Part shown: positions 36,801 to 48,213 of the stretch, one piece after another | How positions within the stretch are numbered: position 1 is the stretch's first letter | Layout: every line of letters begins with the position of its first letter | Origin: Medicago truncatula | Lineage: Eukaryota; Streptophyta; Magnoliopsida; Fabales; Fabaceae | DNA length: 64,000 nt | Direction: 5' to 3' | NCBI RefSeq assembly: GCF_003473485.1 | Contig: NC_053043.1 | Span: forward strand, 13,092,001 to 13,156,000 | Notes under the pieces: generated by a model | What the model was told of the DNA's origin: nothing | What the model saw: only the letters and a program-made list of their open reading frames with translations | Databases searched by the model: none | Position numbers and translations under genes: made by a program

Positions 36801-37372
36801 CATTGAATGCATGTGTAAAATAAAATTGTACACTGACGGTGTATTAATACTAACTAACTTCTTTTTAAAAAAATTCAATTTTTGACCCGTGTAAGGGGCA
36901 GTTTTGTGTCTGGTGTCGGTGTTTGTGCTTCACGGAATAAAATTAAATCTATTCAGCGCCACAATTTACAATCGAAGTGAACTCTATTTTCAAATTTCAA
37001 ATCCAAAAGTAAAACAAAACCGATCTAACAAAATTAAATTTCACACATCATTAAGATCCCAATTATACAAGTATCAAAGAAATGTATGAACAAAATAAAA
37101 AATAGCATCAAATCATCACTACTCACATATATGAAATTATTCTCCTGCGATTGGTTTCCAACTTCCAACACTGCAATTAATCAAACAAAAACAAAATCAA
37201 CGTTACATTTTCACAGTTGACAACAAATTCACAATCAAAAGAATGAACGAAGAAGATTACCATCGGAAGCATCAACGTCGATCGAAGGAACTTTGGGAGG
37301 AATGAGAAGGAGAAGGAACTTGCAGATAGCGAAAGCGAATGCAAGAACGAGAATGGACCACCAAAACGCCAT
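30860..37372 (-). CDS. ALDH22A1: Aldehyde dehydrogenase family 22 (ALDH22A1 type)
   Basis: Fourteen exons join in frame to 595 residues: 37261-37372, 37127-37170, 35981-36085, 35214-35341, 34731-34853, 34210-34363, 33873-33976, 33706-33784, 33213-33308, 32999-33136, 31970-32185, 31629-31820, 31097-31240 and 30860-31012. Length matches the plant family (about 596). Residues 5-27 form a hydrophobic anchor, absent in most ALDHs but typical of family 22, so a membrane or endomembrane location is likely. Key residues are present: Asn199 in W-N-Y-P-F, G276-S-x3-G281 for NAD(P), Glu298 in L-E-L-G-G-K, and catalytic Cys332 in [10 protein letters not shown]. It should oxidise aldehydes to acids; the physiological substrate is not established here. 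Introns 2 and 4 hold MITEs. The C-terminal tail [12 protein letters not shown] is diagnostic of the family. Confidence 0.94.
35040..35165. mobile_element. Foldback-MITE half-copy in ALDH intron 4
   Basis: Blocks 'ttaattgcagttatggcccc', 'gattttggcccccc' and 'gattttagccccgatg' match the left arm of the foldback MITE at 5646-5967. The right arm is absent. It lies inside the intron between exons 4 and 5 (34854-35213). Confidence 0.45.
36155..36617. mobile_element. MITE with CTGTTTGGAT ends in ALDH intron 2
   Basis: The left end GGCCCTGTTTGGATAAAC has its inverted partner at 36600-36617 (ATCCAAACAGTCC). A second left-type end, TGCCCGTTTGGATTGGC, starts near 36345. The body repeats AGCTTAT / ATAAGCT many times. 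Either two related MITEs are joined or one was inserted into the other. Confidence 0.6.
36625..36934. mobile_element. GAAGCAC-end MITE with another MITE inside it
   Basis: The outer ends are GCACTGACACTTCTG on the left and, read inward from the right, GAAGCACAAACACCGACACC. Inside, about 36714-36850, lies a palindromic insert: GCACTGATAGTGTAGAG with ATGCATCCAATG on one side, and CATTGAATGCATGTG with the complement of TACACCGTCAGTGTAC on the other. Both lie in ALDH intron 2. Confidence 0.5.
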
Positions 37373-39054
37373 TAGAGGAAGAAAACTGGTTGGTTAGGGT
37401 TTGGAAGAAGGTTCTAGAGAGTTCTAGTTCTGTTGGAGGAAAATGCTATGAAGAAAGAAGAAGAGAGTGATGGATGCATAATATTGATGTAGTTTGATAC
37501 TATGGACAATGGAGAAGGAAACTATTAAAAAAAAGGAGAGAGATTATTTATTAAGTATAAGATGAAAGTAAGGAACAAAATTTGATTCTATGTATGGGGT
37601 AGTGATGATATTTAATTCAACTTCTTTACTTTAGTTGAGATAGTGAGAGTGTGTGTTTCTTTTCCAAATTTACAATTTTCATCAATGAGAGAAAGGTATA
37701 AATTAGACTTTAACTTATTTATGAGATTCAAGTTTTCTTTTAAGGCCTTTCGAAAGAAAAAAAATTAGGGGGTTATGATATTCAAAGTAAGCTGTTTCTA
37801 TATATATTTTTTTTAACAGGCAAAAATGAAACTTATATATAAATATCAAAGCTTCGCTTCTTCCGCATAAGACGTATAAAAAGAAAACAAGGAAAATTAC
37901 ACAAGGAGTTAAAACAAAAAAGAGGTCGAAAAACAAAATGGCAGCAAGCCTATGCCCAAACAAAGGAGAGGATAAGTCAGCCAACTATGAACCCTTAACA
38001 CAAAAACAGCATCATCCATCAATAAGAATGAATTTGAACCTTTTCAATTAATTGATGAATAGATTTTTCGCTATTATTAAATTGCCTATTGTTAAATAAG
38101 GTTTTTGTCTTTAAAAATATAACAAATTTTGATTTTAATTGTTAAAAAATAAGATTGGATGATTTCAATCTTCAGAAAATTACATTTTATTTTTTGTTCT
38201 TAATCGATAACTTATGTTCGTATTAATGTTAATGTTATGACATTTTTGTTTAACTCATCTATGATCATGTTATTATCTTAACGAAATGTCAAGAACATGT
38301 CTAACTCATGTACCTATCATAAGGAATGTCTAATACATGTATGACCAAATTATGTTTACGAAATGTCAAGAATATATCGAAATTATGTTCATTTTGAACC
38401 AAGAACAAAACATAAAATTTTGGAAGAGTGAAAACATCACATTTTATTATTTATGGATTAAAATCAAAATCCATTACAATTTTAGGAAGAAAACAAAACT
38501 CATTTAACTCTAATTTTTTGGTCAAATTGATCTTTTTCGTTATAGCATCTTCAATGGGGAGATCATCTAATATGGACTTCAAGCTATTAATGGAGGAAGA
38601 AAAAAATAAAATAAATATCGATTACCAAGATCTATACAATGACTTATTTCTCTTCAATAATAAATCAGTCAGACATTTTTATTTTTTTTGAAAGAAAAAT
38701 CAGTCACACAGTTAAAAAAAGAATAGATATATTTTGTTCCACTATCGTTATAAAAAAAATATAAATAATAATTTGTATGTGAGAACTCATTTCAAAACTT
38801 TTTTTAGTTCACTAGATGCTTTAATATCACATTAACAACGTTAACTTCAAAACTTTTCATCAAAACTTTTTTAAAAAAAAAAAGCCAAAAGCACAGTATA
38901 TTAACCATAAAAACCTATAAAACACAAGAAATGTCAAATAGGTATGAAAACAAAGTATTAATAACGTAGAATAAACCATTCAAAATTCGTCATTACATAT
39001 TAGCGTAATCAAGACAAAGTGATATATTGAACCATCAAGAATGAAAATCGTAAA
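37373..39054. other. Upstream flank of the ALDH gene, no gene seen
   Basis: The first 150 bp on the minus strand are the probable 5' leader and promoter of the ALDH gene ('gaagaagagag' purine-rich). A LINE-tail-like segment lies at 37805-37990, beginning with a T-run and followed by 'aacaggcaaaaatgaaac' and A-rich sequence. The remainder is AT-rich with no recognisable gene. Confidence 0.4.
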
Positions 39055-39304
39055 AACAATCAGACTTATAAGCCTTTAACCACCACCAAGAATGGAGCTT
39101 AATGTGTTCAGGAAGTTGGTCCTAGGAGACTTGCTTATTGCAAAAAGTTCTAGAGTTGCGCTCTTTCGAGATGACCCTGACCCAGATGCATACCAACCAA
39201 ATCACGTGAAAGCTTAATCGAATATCCCTCCTGAAGATATGTGCGCAACCAAACTGTAGAGTGTAAGAACTGATATCAGCTAGATGAACGGTAGAAACAC
39301 CCAA
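39055..39304 (-). pseudogene. LINE reverse-transcriptase C-terminal fragment
   Basis: The minus strand encodes F-H-V-I-W-L-V-C-I-W-V, then K-E-R-N-S-R-T-F, the usual end of plant LINE ORF2 after the zinc-binding domain. A frameshift near 39115 moves the remaining H-S-W-W-W-L-K-A into another frame. The fragment is about 80 residues and non-functional. Confidence 0.65.
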
Positions 39305-39340
39305 CCAACTAAGAACTATTCGCTAAGTACGACAAAAGAA

Positions 39341-39436
39341 TCGGAAGACGAACCTTCTGAAAATAGTCTTGATTCTTCTGAAAATAGTTCGGAAGACGAA
39401 CCTCCTAAAAAAAGTTTTAATTCTTCTGAAAATAGT
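39341..39436 (+). repeat. 48-bp tandem duplication
   Basis: Units at 39341-39388 and 39389-39436 share TCGGAAGACGAACC and end in GATTCTTCTGAAAATAGT (second copy AATTC...). On the plus strand the units read as an acidic Ser/Glu repeat, but the frame is short and probably not expressed. The element lies between two LINE fragments. Confidence 0.7.
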
Positions 39437-39502
39437 CTTAATTTTATCAAAATCTTCTTGATTCTTATCAAAACAGAACTGGATTACTGGAGGCGGTTCT
39501 AA

Positions 39503-39885
39503 TGTTTTTTTTTTTAACAATCAAAAATGAATTATAATAACAATGCTAGATGATATCAAAAGCACAAGATGTGCCAAGATGCCACCGCACACACCAGTTT
39601 ACAACAAATACAAAGGGTCTATCCAATGCCTAAACACGACATAGGACTAGACCACCACATATGGTCACCAAAAACAAAACAAGCCTTTTTGGCTTTCAAC
39701 CACCACAAGGAATAAAACTTTACTTTATCTAATAACTGATCTAGAGATGATTCCTTTTGCTTAAACAATCTAGCATTTCTTTCATTCCATATAGTCCAAA
39801 CGGTCAAAAGCCAAATAAGCTGAAGAAAAGACCGTCTTGATCTCACACTACCTGTATAGTGGATAAACTGAAAAAAATGATCAGA
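39503..39885 (-). pseudogene. LINE ORF2 3' end with A-tail
   Basis: The minus strand reads S-D-H-F-F-Q-F-I-H-Y, then L-I-W-L-L-T-V-W-T-I-W-N-E-R-N and L-D-K-V-K-F-Y-S-L-W-W-L-K-A-K-K, which is the LINE ORF2 C-terminus. It stops at 39619. About 110 bp further the sequence ends in an A-run (T-run 39505-39515 on the plus strand), the normal 3' end of a LINE. The 5' part of the element continues at 40620 beyond an insertion. Confidence 0.75.
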
Positions 39886-40615
39886 GATTTGTTGACTATC
39901 AACACTATGAGTGTTAATGTGTGAATTAAAAAATTCCTAAGTCAACTCTCCCATTGAGTGTTTATTTATTACACGAGTTCAAATCATTGATTTTTAAATG
40001 GTCAACTAATCCTAGCCATTGAATTTATAACTTATCTTTGACTCCTCACCTATAAATAGTGCTCATATCTCTCACTTTTATTAACACAAAAGTTCTCTTG
40101 AGTTTTCAAAGAACTTTTCTCTCTTCTCCTTTTAGCTCTTATTGTCGAGCTATTCTTTTTTTTCTCCCTCTTTTTTTCCCTTCGAATTGAAAGAATGTTC
40201 TTAAGGCCATAGCCCATTCGGTTTATAACGTTCCTTCAAAGTTAAGAATGGTCTTAATAATATAGTCTCTTTCTATATTTTATGCCTTTGGAGAAGTAAG
40301 ATGTTAGAATGGTAGAAATACCATATTAGAGTGGTCACGATACCATGTTATAGAGGTCTTGGTACCATAGTAGAGTGGTAAAAATATCATATTGCAGTGG
40401 TCTTAGTACCATATTTGAATGTGTTATTACTAGAACGGATCCTACAATGCAGTAGGACTCTGATACAGTTGTAGTTGAGTTGTTTCATCTTAGGGACGTC
40501 ATTGTTGATAGTCTTCTTTCACAATTTTTGGCGGTGCAACAAATCGTCTTAATGAAAGCGACCTAGTCCGTGACTCAGCCTAATAATGTCTTCGGTGACA
40601 TAAAATATTTTTAAC
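39886..40615 (+). mobile_element. Insertion inside the LINE, possible copia-type LTR
   Basis: This 0.73-kb segment separates two parts of one LINE ORF2. It starts TGTTGACTATCAACACT and contains a TATA box (TATAAATAG, about 40051) followed by a pyrimidine-rich leader and TCTTAGGG-type sequence. The segment ends near TTTCAACA. The TG...CA ends and internal promoter suggest a solo LTR, but I found no clean target duplication. Confidence 0.4.
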
Positions 40616-40975
40616 TAATTTTGACTATTGTTTCAACAATTCACAATCCATAAAGATATGATTAATTGTTTCCTCTTGAACGCAAGCTCCAACACATAAC
40701 AAGTCAAAAAGTGTCACTCCTCAACGAATTAAATTATCCTCGTAGGAATCCAATTGTTAATTGTTTTCCATACAAAGGGAAACACTTTGAGAGACATGAA
40801 GTTATTCCAGATTAATTCTAGATGAGTATTCATACAAAGCCGATCATTAGACATGAGAATAGGATAAATGTAAAAGAGTACCCCTAAGCAGGGGCCATGT
40901 TTCCAGATCAAATTGAATATGACATCATCCAATGGGAGCCTTTTTATGCCACATATCCTTATCAATTTTCCTTAA
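40616..40975 (-). pseudogene. LINE zinc-binding reverse-transcriptase domain fragment
   Basis: Minus-strand reading includes L-I-W-N-N-F-M-S-L-K-V-F-P-F-V-W and N-N-W-I-P-T-R, then Q-E-E-T-I-N-H-I-F-M-D-C-E. This is the zf-RVT domain just before the C-terminus of plant LINE ORF2, joined in sense to the fragment at 39503-39885. Stops and a frameshift break it. Confidence 0.65.
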
Positions 40976-41829
40976 AAAAAATCCTTATCAATTTTTAAAT
41001 TATAACAATCAACTATTGTTAATTAATATATTCATAAAATTTCAAGAATCAAACCTAACAATTTAAAAAAAAAAAAACTCAACACAGATAAAATAAGAAG
41101 TAAGATGAACCTGCATAATTTTATACCAAAAGGTTGAGAATTTAATGAATTTATAGTGAGGTTTATGCAAATTTTGGGGTCGGGACTCGGGATTGACATA
41201 GATGCGATATTTATTGAGGATTTTTGTCTTGATAAATCTTCATTCTTGTACTTATTTTTTTGAAAAACCTAGCAACCCATTTTTTCATTCCATTTTGCTC
41301 ATTCAAATCCCAATTTCTACAAATCACAAAAAAAACATTTCAATCTAAGAAATTAATAAGTCATCACCTTTATCTCAATAAGCACTCAACAAAGAAATCC
41401 CACAAACTCACACACATGGAATAAAAAATTAGAAGAACACAACATGAGTTTCAGGTTTGATTTGTTTTTTGTGTCAAATTTTTATGTTCTTTTTGGCGTG
41501 ATTGAGTTATGAATTTTTATATGCATATTTTTTTAATCTTCTTTTTATGTCTTTAGTTAATATTAAAATATTTAGATTTAGGAAGAAAATGAAAATTGAA
41601 GCTCCTCAACTGTGGGTTGTAAAAATTAATTCATCAATATCAAGATATTATATAAAATTAGAACACATTTATTTAAAAGTTATAATCATGATTACCCGGC
41701 TCACTAGATTTGAGACAAGAATCTTATTTTTGCCTTTCACGTGCTTTGAAACTTAGGGTTTTGGGGCAAACTGCTAATGAGCAGAATTATCAGAGTGATG
41801 ACAAAAGGAACTAGTCTCTTTATTTATAA

Positions 41830-41865
41830 CTAGATCGCTGACTCGTGCGCCGCACGGGTCCTATC
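41830..41865 (-). mobile_element. Helitron-like 3' terminus
   Basis: On the minus strand the sequence ACCCGTGCGGCGCACGAGT forms a GC-rich hairpin and is followed after 7 nt by CTAG and then T. A hairpin close to a CTRR end, with insertion before T, is the Helitron 3' signature. The element would extend rightwards on the plus strand; its 5' end (TC...) was not located, and no Rep/helicase sequence is present nearby. Confidence 0.5.
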
Positions 41866-42274
41866 GACTGTAATAAAGACCAATAAGTAATTTTTGATCT
41901 CAGATAAAATATAATCGTAGAAAAATGTATATCATAGAATAAAGATCAATAAGTCTTACCGACCTATTTTGCCAACCCATGTGATTGATTGTAATATAAA
42001 GGAATAAAAATATATCATAGAAAAAGAAAAAATTAGATGTTAAATAAAAAGTGGAATACAATTGTATTAACATTAACATACTTAATCATAAATTGAGAAA
42101 TACTTTTTCATAGACCACATTTGACGTTATAGTAGCATCTTCACCATATTTATTGGTTAACAATATCTTCAATTAACAATGTTAAAACACAGATATTATC
42201 AGATATATTTTGTCTCTCTTTGATATAATTTTGTTATAGGGAAACGTCTCTCTTCTATATGATTGTTAAGTTAT

Positions 42275-42375
42275 ACTCCTTCCGGCCCTTTTTATAAGAA
42301 ACAAATGGGTCAACAAAAGTTAATGTATTTGGGCTATTTAAGTGATTGCTATGTTATACTCTCTCTTCCATATTT
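42275..42375. mobile_element. Stowaway-like MITE remnant
   Basis: TACTCCTTCCGGCCCTTTTTATAAGAAAC-type sequence (one end at 42275) resembles the Stowaway terminus seen at 6352. A second, weak end-like 'tactctctcttccatattta' lies at about 42357. The two are in the same orientation, so the element is incomplete. Confidence 0.4.
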
Positions 42376-42608
42376 AAAATTAATTAGCATATAAGGATTG
42401 GCAATGTCCTTGCTTGGAGCAAGCTTATTCTGAACATTTTTTTCCTGATTTAACGTTTATTGATTTTCCCTGCTAATTAATTTTAAATGCAATTACATAA
42501 AGATTCATTCCGTTGGCTAGGTTGTATACAGACATACAGAATTCAACCAAATAATCAAATTGCTCAATTGGATTATAACATAAAACAAAATTCATTCAAT
42601 TGCCAAAT

Positions 42609-45600
42609 TGTTGTACCCTGATTTTGGACCTAAAAATACTCGTTCAAATTTTTTTTCTAACACAGATACTTGTCAACTCGCTGTTGTTTTACTCTGAATC
42701 TTTGCTCTCTTCTCATCTGCATATTTTACTGTCTCTGTCTCAACGTACGTTCAAGCTCGATTTTCTTGCATAAAATTATTCAAAGTGTCTTTTCTTGCAT
42801 TATAAGTCATTTAAGAACTCTCTGAAACATCGCATTACTTTTCTTGCATTTTATTTCAAAAATCATACAAAAGGGTATTTTGGTCATTTCCTGCAGTGGA
42901 ACCCATTTTAGTCCCTGTGTTTGCCTCTGAGTCTTTTCAACTGGTCTGTACAAATCATTGTTGAGTCTTTGTTTAAAAATCATTTTAAAAATTGCGTTTG
43001 AGTCAGTTTGAGTCAGTTTAGTCCCTAGGGGCATTTTGGTCTTTTCCTGTCAAAATTTCGGTAGGGAGGTATTTTAAAATACCTCATGTCAGTAATTGGT
43101 TCATTTTAGTCCTTTTGTTGATTTTATTTTTTGTTTCACTTTACGTTTTTTTCAAATTACCAATTTTAATCCAATTTTATTTTAATTTGCAGTTTAGTCC
43201 AAAACCTTTTTTAATTGCATTTAGATCTTTTTTTAATTGCAGTCCAGTCCCCAAGTTTTATATTTTGCAGGAAGGTCCTTGAATCAAATACAGTGCAAGT
43301 CCAGGTGTCATCACCCCATTGGGTCTCAAGTACACATGTCAGCTATAAATACAACACAGTGTCAGAATTTACAAAGGGTTCCATTAATCACACGCCACCT
43401 CAACAAACAGAGAACACTTTCTCTCTCTTGGCAGTTACAGATCAAAACAGAAAAATCACAAGAACAATCACATAAACCCTAGATTTCCATATTCATCAAA
43501 TTCATCTTTTTTTCCTGTGATTCTCAGAGATTCTGTGCGAATCATCATCATCGAATCAAATCCTTCGCAATTCCAGTGCGAATTCATCACCATTGGCGAC
43601 GAATTCAAGCACGATCACGAAGGATCCGAAAGCTTGAGAAGAAGAGAAAAAGAAGCAGAATCTGAACCGGTGAAGAAGAAGAAGGAACAACACCGGTTTA
43701 TTTCCGGTCCAGCAACCAAATCAACAACACAGAAAACGAAGAATCAAGTGTTTCCGAAGAAATTCAACAAAATCTCCAAGCAAAATCTCAGGTAACACTA
43801 AAACCGAACCTTTCTTGCTTGAAAATATCAACAAACACGAATCAAATGTAGATCTGCAAAGTTCCAAAGCTTTCATTCAACAAAAAAAAAACTAAAAAGA
43901 ATCAAGAAAAATCTTTTTCAAAACCGTGGATAAAAGTGTAGATCTACAAAGATTTAAGCCTTGTATGAAAAAACCAGTGCCGGATTCGTGTTTAGAACAA
44001 AAAAGGATTTCCAAAAGTGTAAAAAAATTTGAAAACGGAGAAGGTTGTTCAACTTCCGGCGGCGGCGCCGCCACCCTTGGGGCGGCCGGCCACCACGCCG
44101 GAGGAACAAGTTTCCCCGGAGAAGATGAAGATCATCTTCATTTCCAGGAATCCGGCGAGGAAGAGAGGAGAGAGGTGAGAGCTTCTCTCACTAGGTTTAG
44201 GTTAGAGAGAGAGAACAAAGAAAAATGAAAAAAACCGGTGCAAGCACGTATATATAAGCCAGTGAACTGGACCGGTCCAATCCCCTTCATTCCTGGCCGT
44301 TGGATCTAGGGTTTCCCTCCCTGGATCAATCCAACGCTCCCTGTGAATCCGGATCCCTTGGTTTTGGTTTGGGCTTTTTTTTTTTTTCTTCGTTTTTGCT
44401 ATTTTCTTGCTATATGCACCCTGCTTTTTTGCTAATTGAACCTCTGTGTGCTCAATTTTTTCTCTAAAAATTCCTAAAAAAATTGTTATATGTTTCTTGA
44501 TACATTTGTGATATTTTTTAAGGGTTTAAAAATGATAAAAATGTGTGTGATATTTTTCTTGATCAATTTGTGTTTTGGATCTAAGTTTGTGCATTTTTTG
44601 TGGTATATTTCTCGTAAAATGTTGGCATGTGATGTGGATGATTGGTGTGCAATTTCATGGTGAATGTGTTGCTGATCATATGTGTGTTTTGCTGATTGTG
44701 GATGTAGATTTTCATTTCTTTCTTATTTTGCAAGTAATGTGTGTTTTTATCAAGAAATAAAGTACAAAGTATCTTTAAAAATGTGTCATAATTCTTGGCT
44801 TGAATGTGTCCTATTTGTTCTCACATTATAGCTCAAAATCAAACCCCTTTAACATTGCTATGATGAGAGGAGTATAGGTCGTGTGCATGTCTAAGTGTTA
44901 TAACCAATTTTAGGTATGTTTTGCCATTTTATTTCATTTCATTGCTCTTTTTTTTCTTGCTATTCTATTCAATTTTGTTTACCTTTTTACCATTTTTATG
45001 CCTTATGATACTAACCATTTCATTTCATATTTCATCCATCTCATAGTTTAGACATTATTTTTTTTCTATTCATTTCTATATCAAATGGGTTTGTAATAAT
45101 TTTAGGTAGATTAGTTTCCTTTTAATTCCTTGCAAGACCATAGCATGTATTTAGGACTCAATGTAAAGGACTATGGACACTATAAGTGATGTACACCGAC
45201 ACGAGCACCGACACATGCACACACCCCACATGGATGTTCTAGATGCATGATTAGGGAATGTATGTTTAGATGTATGCTTAGGTTTTAGAACGCTTAGACA
45301 AAATTTATTTTCCAAAAAAAGTGTGAATAACCTCACTTGAAAACTTTTTTTTCTAAAATAGGAGTCAAAACTCCTCATTTTCCTTTTGTTTTCTTAAGTA
45401 AAAAACCTAATAAATTTTAATCATACTTAGACTTTATTTTGCAAAATAACTACTTCCACCTCACATTTTCCAAATCTCATGCCCTTGAGGCCTCTCATTT
45501 CCATTCTTCAAAATTCCTTTTTCAAACTTAAAATCAACCAACAAAAAACAAAAATAATTTTCGAGAATGAACTACGTTTGGTTTTGATCCCTTAAAAGGG

Positions 45601-45927
45601 TACGTAGGCAATGAGTTAAAACTCCTCCAAGCCAAGTAAAATAAAATCTCAATCATCTTCTTTCCCCATTCTTCACTCAAATAAAACCTTTTTTTAATAA
45701 GTAGGCAATAAAAAATAAAGCGTAGAAATAAACTTAGGAGAACGGTTCTTATGGAATACCATAATCGTTCCGGGTGCCTAACACCTTCCCGTAGCGAAAA
45801 CGACCCCCGAACTTAGACTCTAAGGGTTTTTTCTCAATTTTGCCCTTCCCAAGAAAAAATAGAGAATATCAAAGATTGAAAGGTTCAAGCCTAATTAATG
45901 ACTTGACACCCGAAAATCGCGATAACA
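42609..45927 (+). mobile_element. Solo LTR of an Ogre/Tat-type Ty3-gypsy element
   Basis: The segment starts TGTTGTACCCTGATTTTGGA and ends CGCGATAACA. CAAAT lies directly outside both ends (42604-42608 and 45928-45932), a perfect 5-bp target duplication. The start, and the late 'GGTGCCTAACACCTTCCCG' block at about 45775, are typical of giant legume Ogre LTRs. A GC-rich island (GGCGGCGGCGCCGCC, 44059-44100) lies in the leader-like region. Open frames at 43215-44228 are part of this untranslated-type region, not genes. No gag-pol remains, so the internal part was lost by LTR recombination. Confidence 0.82.
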
Positions 45928-45932
45928 CAAAT

Positions 45933-47960
45933 GATTTCACAGGATGATTAATGTTATAGTGGGCATGGATCAAAAAGAAAAGTTGATACTTCATTACATT
46001 GATAGTTGGGAAAATTGAAGTATCAAGACTTGAAGAGAAAAAAAAAACGACATCACAACATAATGATAACAACACAAAACAGAAAGTTGCACAATTTTTT
46101 TTAAAGAGATCCCTCAATAGAAACCACATGACACAAATTGCAAGCTTCATTGGGTATGACAGTAACATAGACAGTCTAGTTGCTTCCAGCAACTGGTGCA
46201 CCAATCTTCATCCTTACACCTTCATAAACATTGCGAGCTTCGTTGCGAGCTTCGTTGCGAGCTTCGACAAACCGCTTCCACTCCCCACCTATCTAGCATT
46301 GCTCGTAAGGAGTCGAGCCAAAGATCAAAACACAGTCCCAACAATTTCCACAATCATCCACCATTTTCATAGTTTTTGCATCATTGTCTTCCTTCATACT
46401 TCAACATCTCACAGACAAAAAATTAATCATTAGATTACGTTTTTAATGATATTAACTTAAACAAAAACCACACATATAAACTTATATACCAAAATCATTT
46501 TGTTAACATCATGATCAGTAAGCTTTTTCGTCACATCATACTCAGTCAATTTTTTCACAAAATCAACTTGCAAGTTGTTGAAGTCATGGCGATAGGAGAG
46601 AGCGGCTGCAATGGGGGGAGATCATTATTGAATCCTGGCTGCACAAAGGTTTTGTCGATCACAAATTTCATGGGAGATAACATAACAGCCCCCTATTTAA
46701 AAAACAGAAAAAAAAAATCAGTAAATGATGGACAACAAACAAAGAACAGACATGAAAATTTCTTCTATCCAAACCATTCTCTTCTCCAATTCAGCCATTA
46801 CCTATATCCAAAACCTATTTTGAAAACAATCTTCTTGGTTCAATGTCAATATATGTCAGAGTTATCGATCAAAGGACCTATCATATAAATAAGAAGGAAC
46901 TTGTTATGAAGGTATAAAAACTAAGTGTAATTAACGAAAAGATATGCAGGAGCTACAGACCAGTAAGGCAATGGTAAGACAACAATGAGAGAGAGAGGAG
47001 CAGCGATGGAGAGAAAATAAAAAAGAAGAAAAGTGATTCTGTATTAGGTGTGAAACAGAAAAGTTAAACGTGAATAAGGTGTATGGGAAAACCATTCTTC
47101 ATGTGTTGGAAACTGAAAAGAGAGGCTGAGTGGAGAGATTTCTGTTTTCCATACGGCATAGAATTAGGTGCAAATAAATGCAATTCATTGTATCAGAAAT
47201 TTATCAAAATGGCACGTTGTATAATACTCTGATTTTTGAAATTCATTTGGTGGAATATTGAAAGAATTTTTTAGGGTTAATACTAACGGCAATTAATGAA
47301 CCAGTTTTAGAGGGAAATTTTTAGGGTTAAGTGATTGCTAACCTAATAACATTAAGGAGTAAGGGATTGTGCAGCCCTAACTACCGTCTATCATGGGTCC
47401 TAGTGTCGGGCCTACACTTGGTTTCTACACCATTCATATCTAGTGTCTAAAAGTTCATTATCTATTGATCACTTTTATTAGTGTCTAAGCATCATCAAAT
47501 GAATCACAACATCAATCCGTTTTTATTAAAGCTAAAATTTACAATTGATTGTAGCCCACATAATATTAAAAGAAATTCTAACATCCTCCCTTTTGGGCAA
47601 AATCAATTGTGTATTTTTTTATTTGAAGAAAGCATTTTCGAAAACGACTCTCGGACTAATAACAAACTTTCTAACGTGACAACTAAATGATCTCAAGATG
47701 CAACATTTGATTAAGACTCCACCCAACAAAAAATTAAATGATATCGAATCATGGCGGTAGTTATATCCTTATTGATACAACACCTTCCATGCGGTAACAA
47801 ATACCACCAATTTCGTCGACGAATCATTTGTGCAGAGTGTTGCAAGAAGTGATGATATGTCAACGTGATCATCAACCATACTATCATCGTCTTTGTTAGT
47901 CCTCAATTTCTCTCCAATGCCTCAAAGCCAGAGAAGTTATCACGGAAAACCACATTGTCT
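45933..47960. other. Unassigned stretch between solo LTR and tandem repeat
   Basis: A 144-codon plus-strand frame (45999-46433) and a 125-codon frame (46511-46888) occur here but resemble no family; both are low complexity in parts. Three copies of the 12-mer TTGCGAGCTTCG lie at 46231-46266. The minus strand at 46570-46690 reads protein-like (L-S-P-M-K-F-V-I-D-K-T-F) but no domain is recognised. This may be a decayed gene or retroelement. Confidence 0.3.
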
Positions 47961-48213
47961 CAGCTCTAAAATAGTGTTGATTATCGACATAGTGATTCTA
48001 TTAACACTGAGCTATAGTTTTCATATGTATATTATGTTTCAGCTCCAAAATAGTATTGATCATTAACATAGTGATCATATTAACACTGAACTCTAATTTT
48101 CACACATAATATATCAGCTCTAGAATAGTGTTGACAGCCAGCATATAGATCATGTCAACACCGAGCTCTCATTTTTCACATGTAAAGTCTCAGCTCGAAA
48201 ATAGTGTGAATCA
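47961..48213 (+). repeat. Imperfect tandem repeat, 75-79 bp unit, 3.3 copies
   Basis: Copies begin CAGCTC at 47961, 48040, 48115 and 48191. Each has AAATAGTGTTGAT-type sequence, then 'ACATAGTGATC', then 'TTAACACTGAGCTC', so each unit contains an internal inverted repeat (AGTGTTGA / TTAACACT). Divergence between copies is roughly a fifth, so the array is old. It lies 0.5 kb upstream of the universal stress protein gene. Confidence 0.8.

Noticed and set aside
43215..44228. Cluster of plus-strand open frames of 80-100 codons, some with charged composition, that look like a gene.
   Set aside because: They lie wholly inside the solo LTR at 42609-45927, correspond to its leader-like region, and match no protein family.
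45999..46433. 144-codon frame with an A-S-F-V repeat.
   Set aside because: Low complexity; the repeat comes from a 12-bp tandem unit; no signal, domain or codon bias supports a gene.
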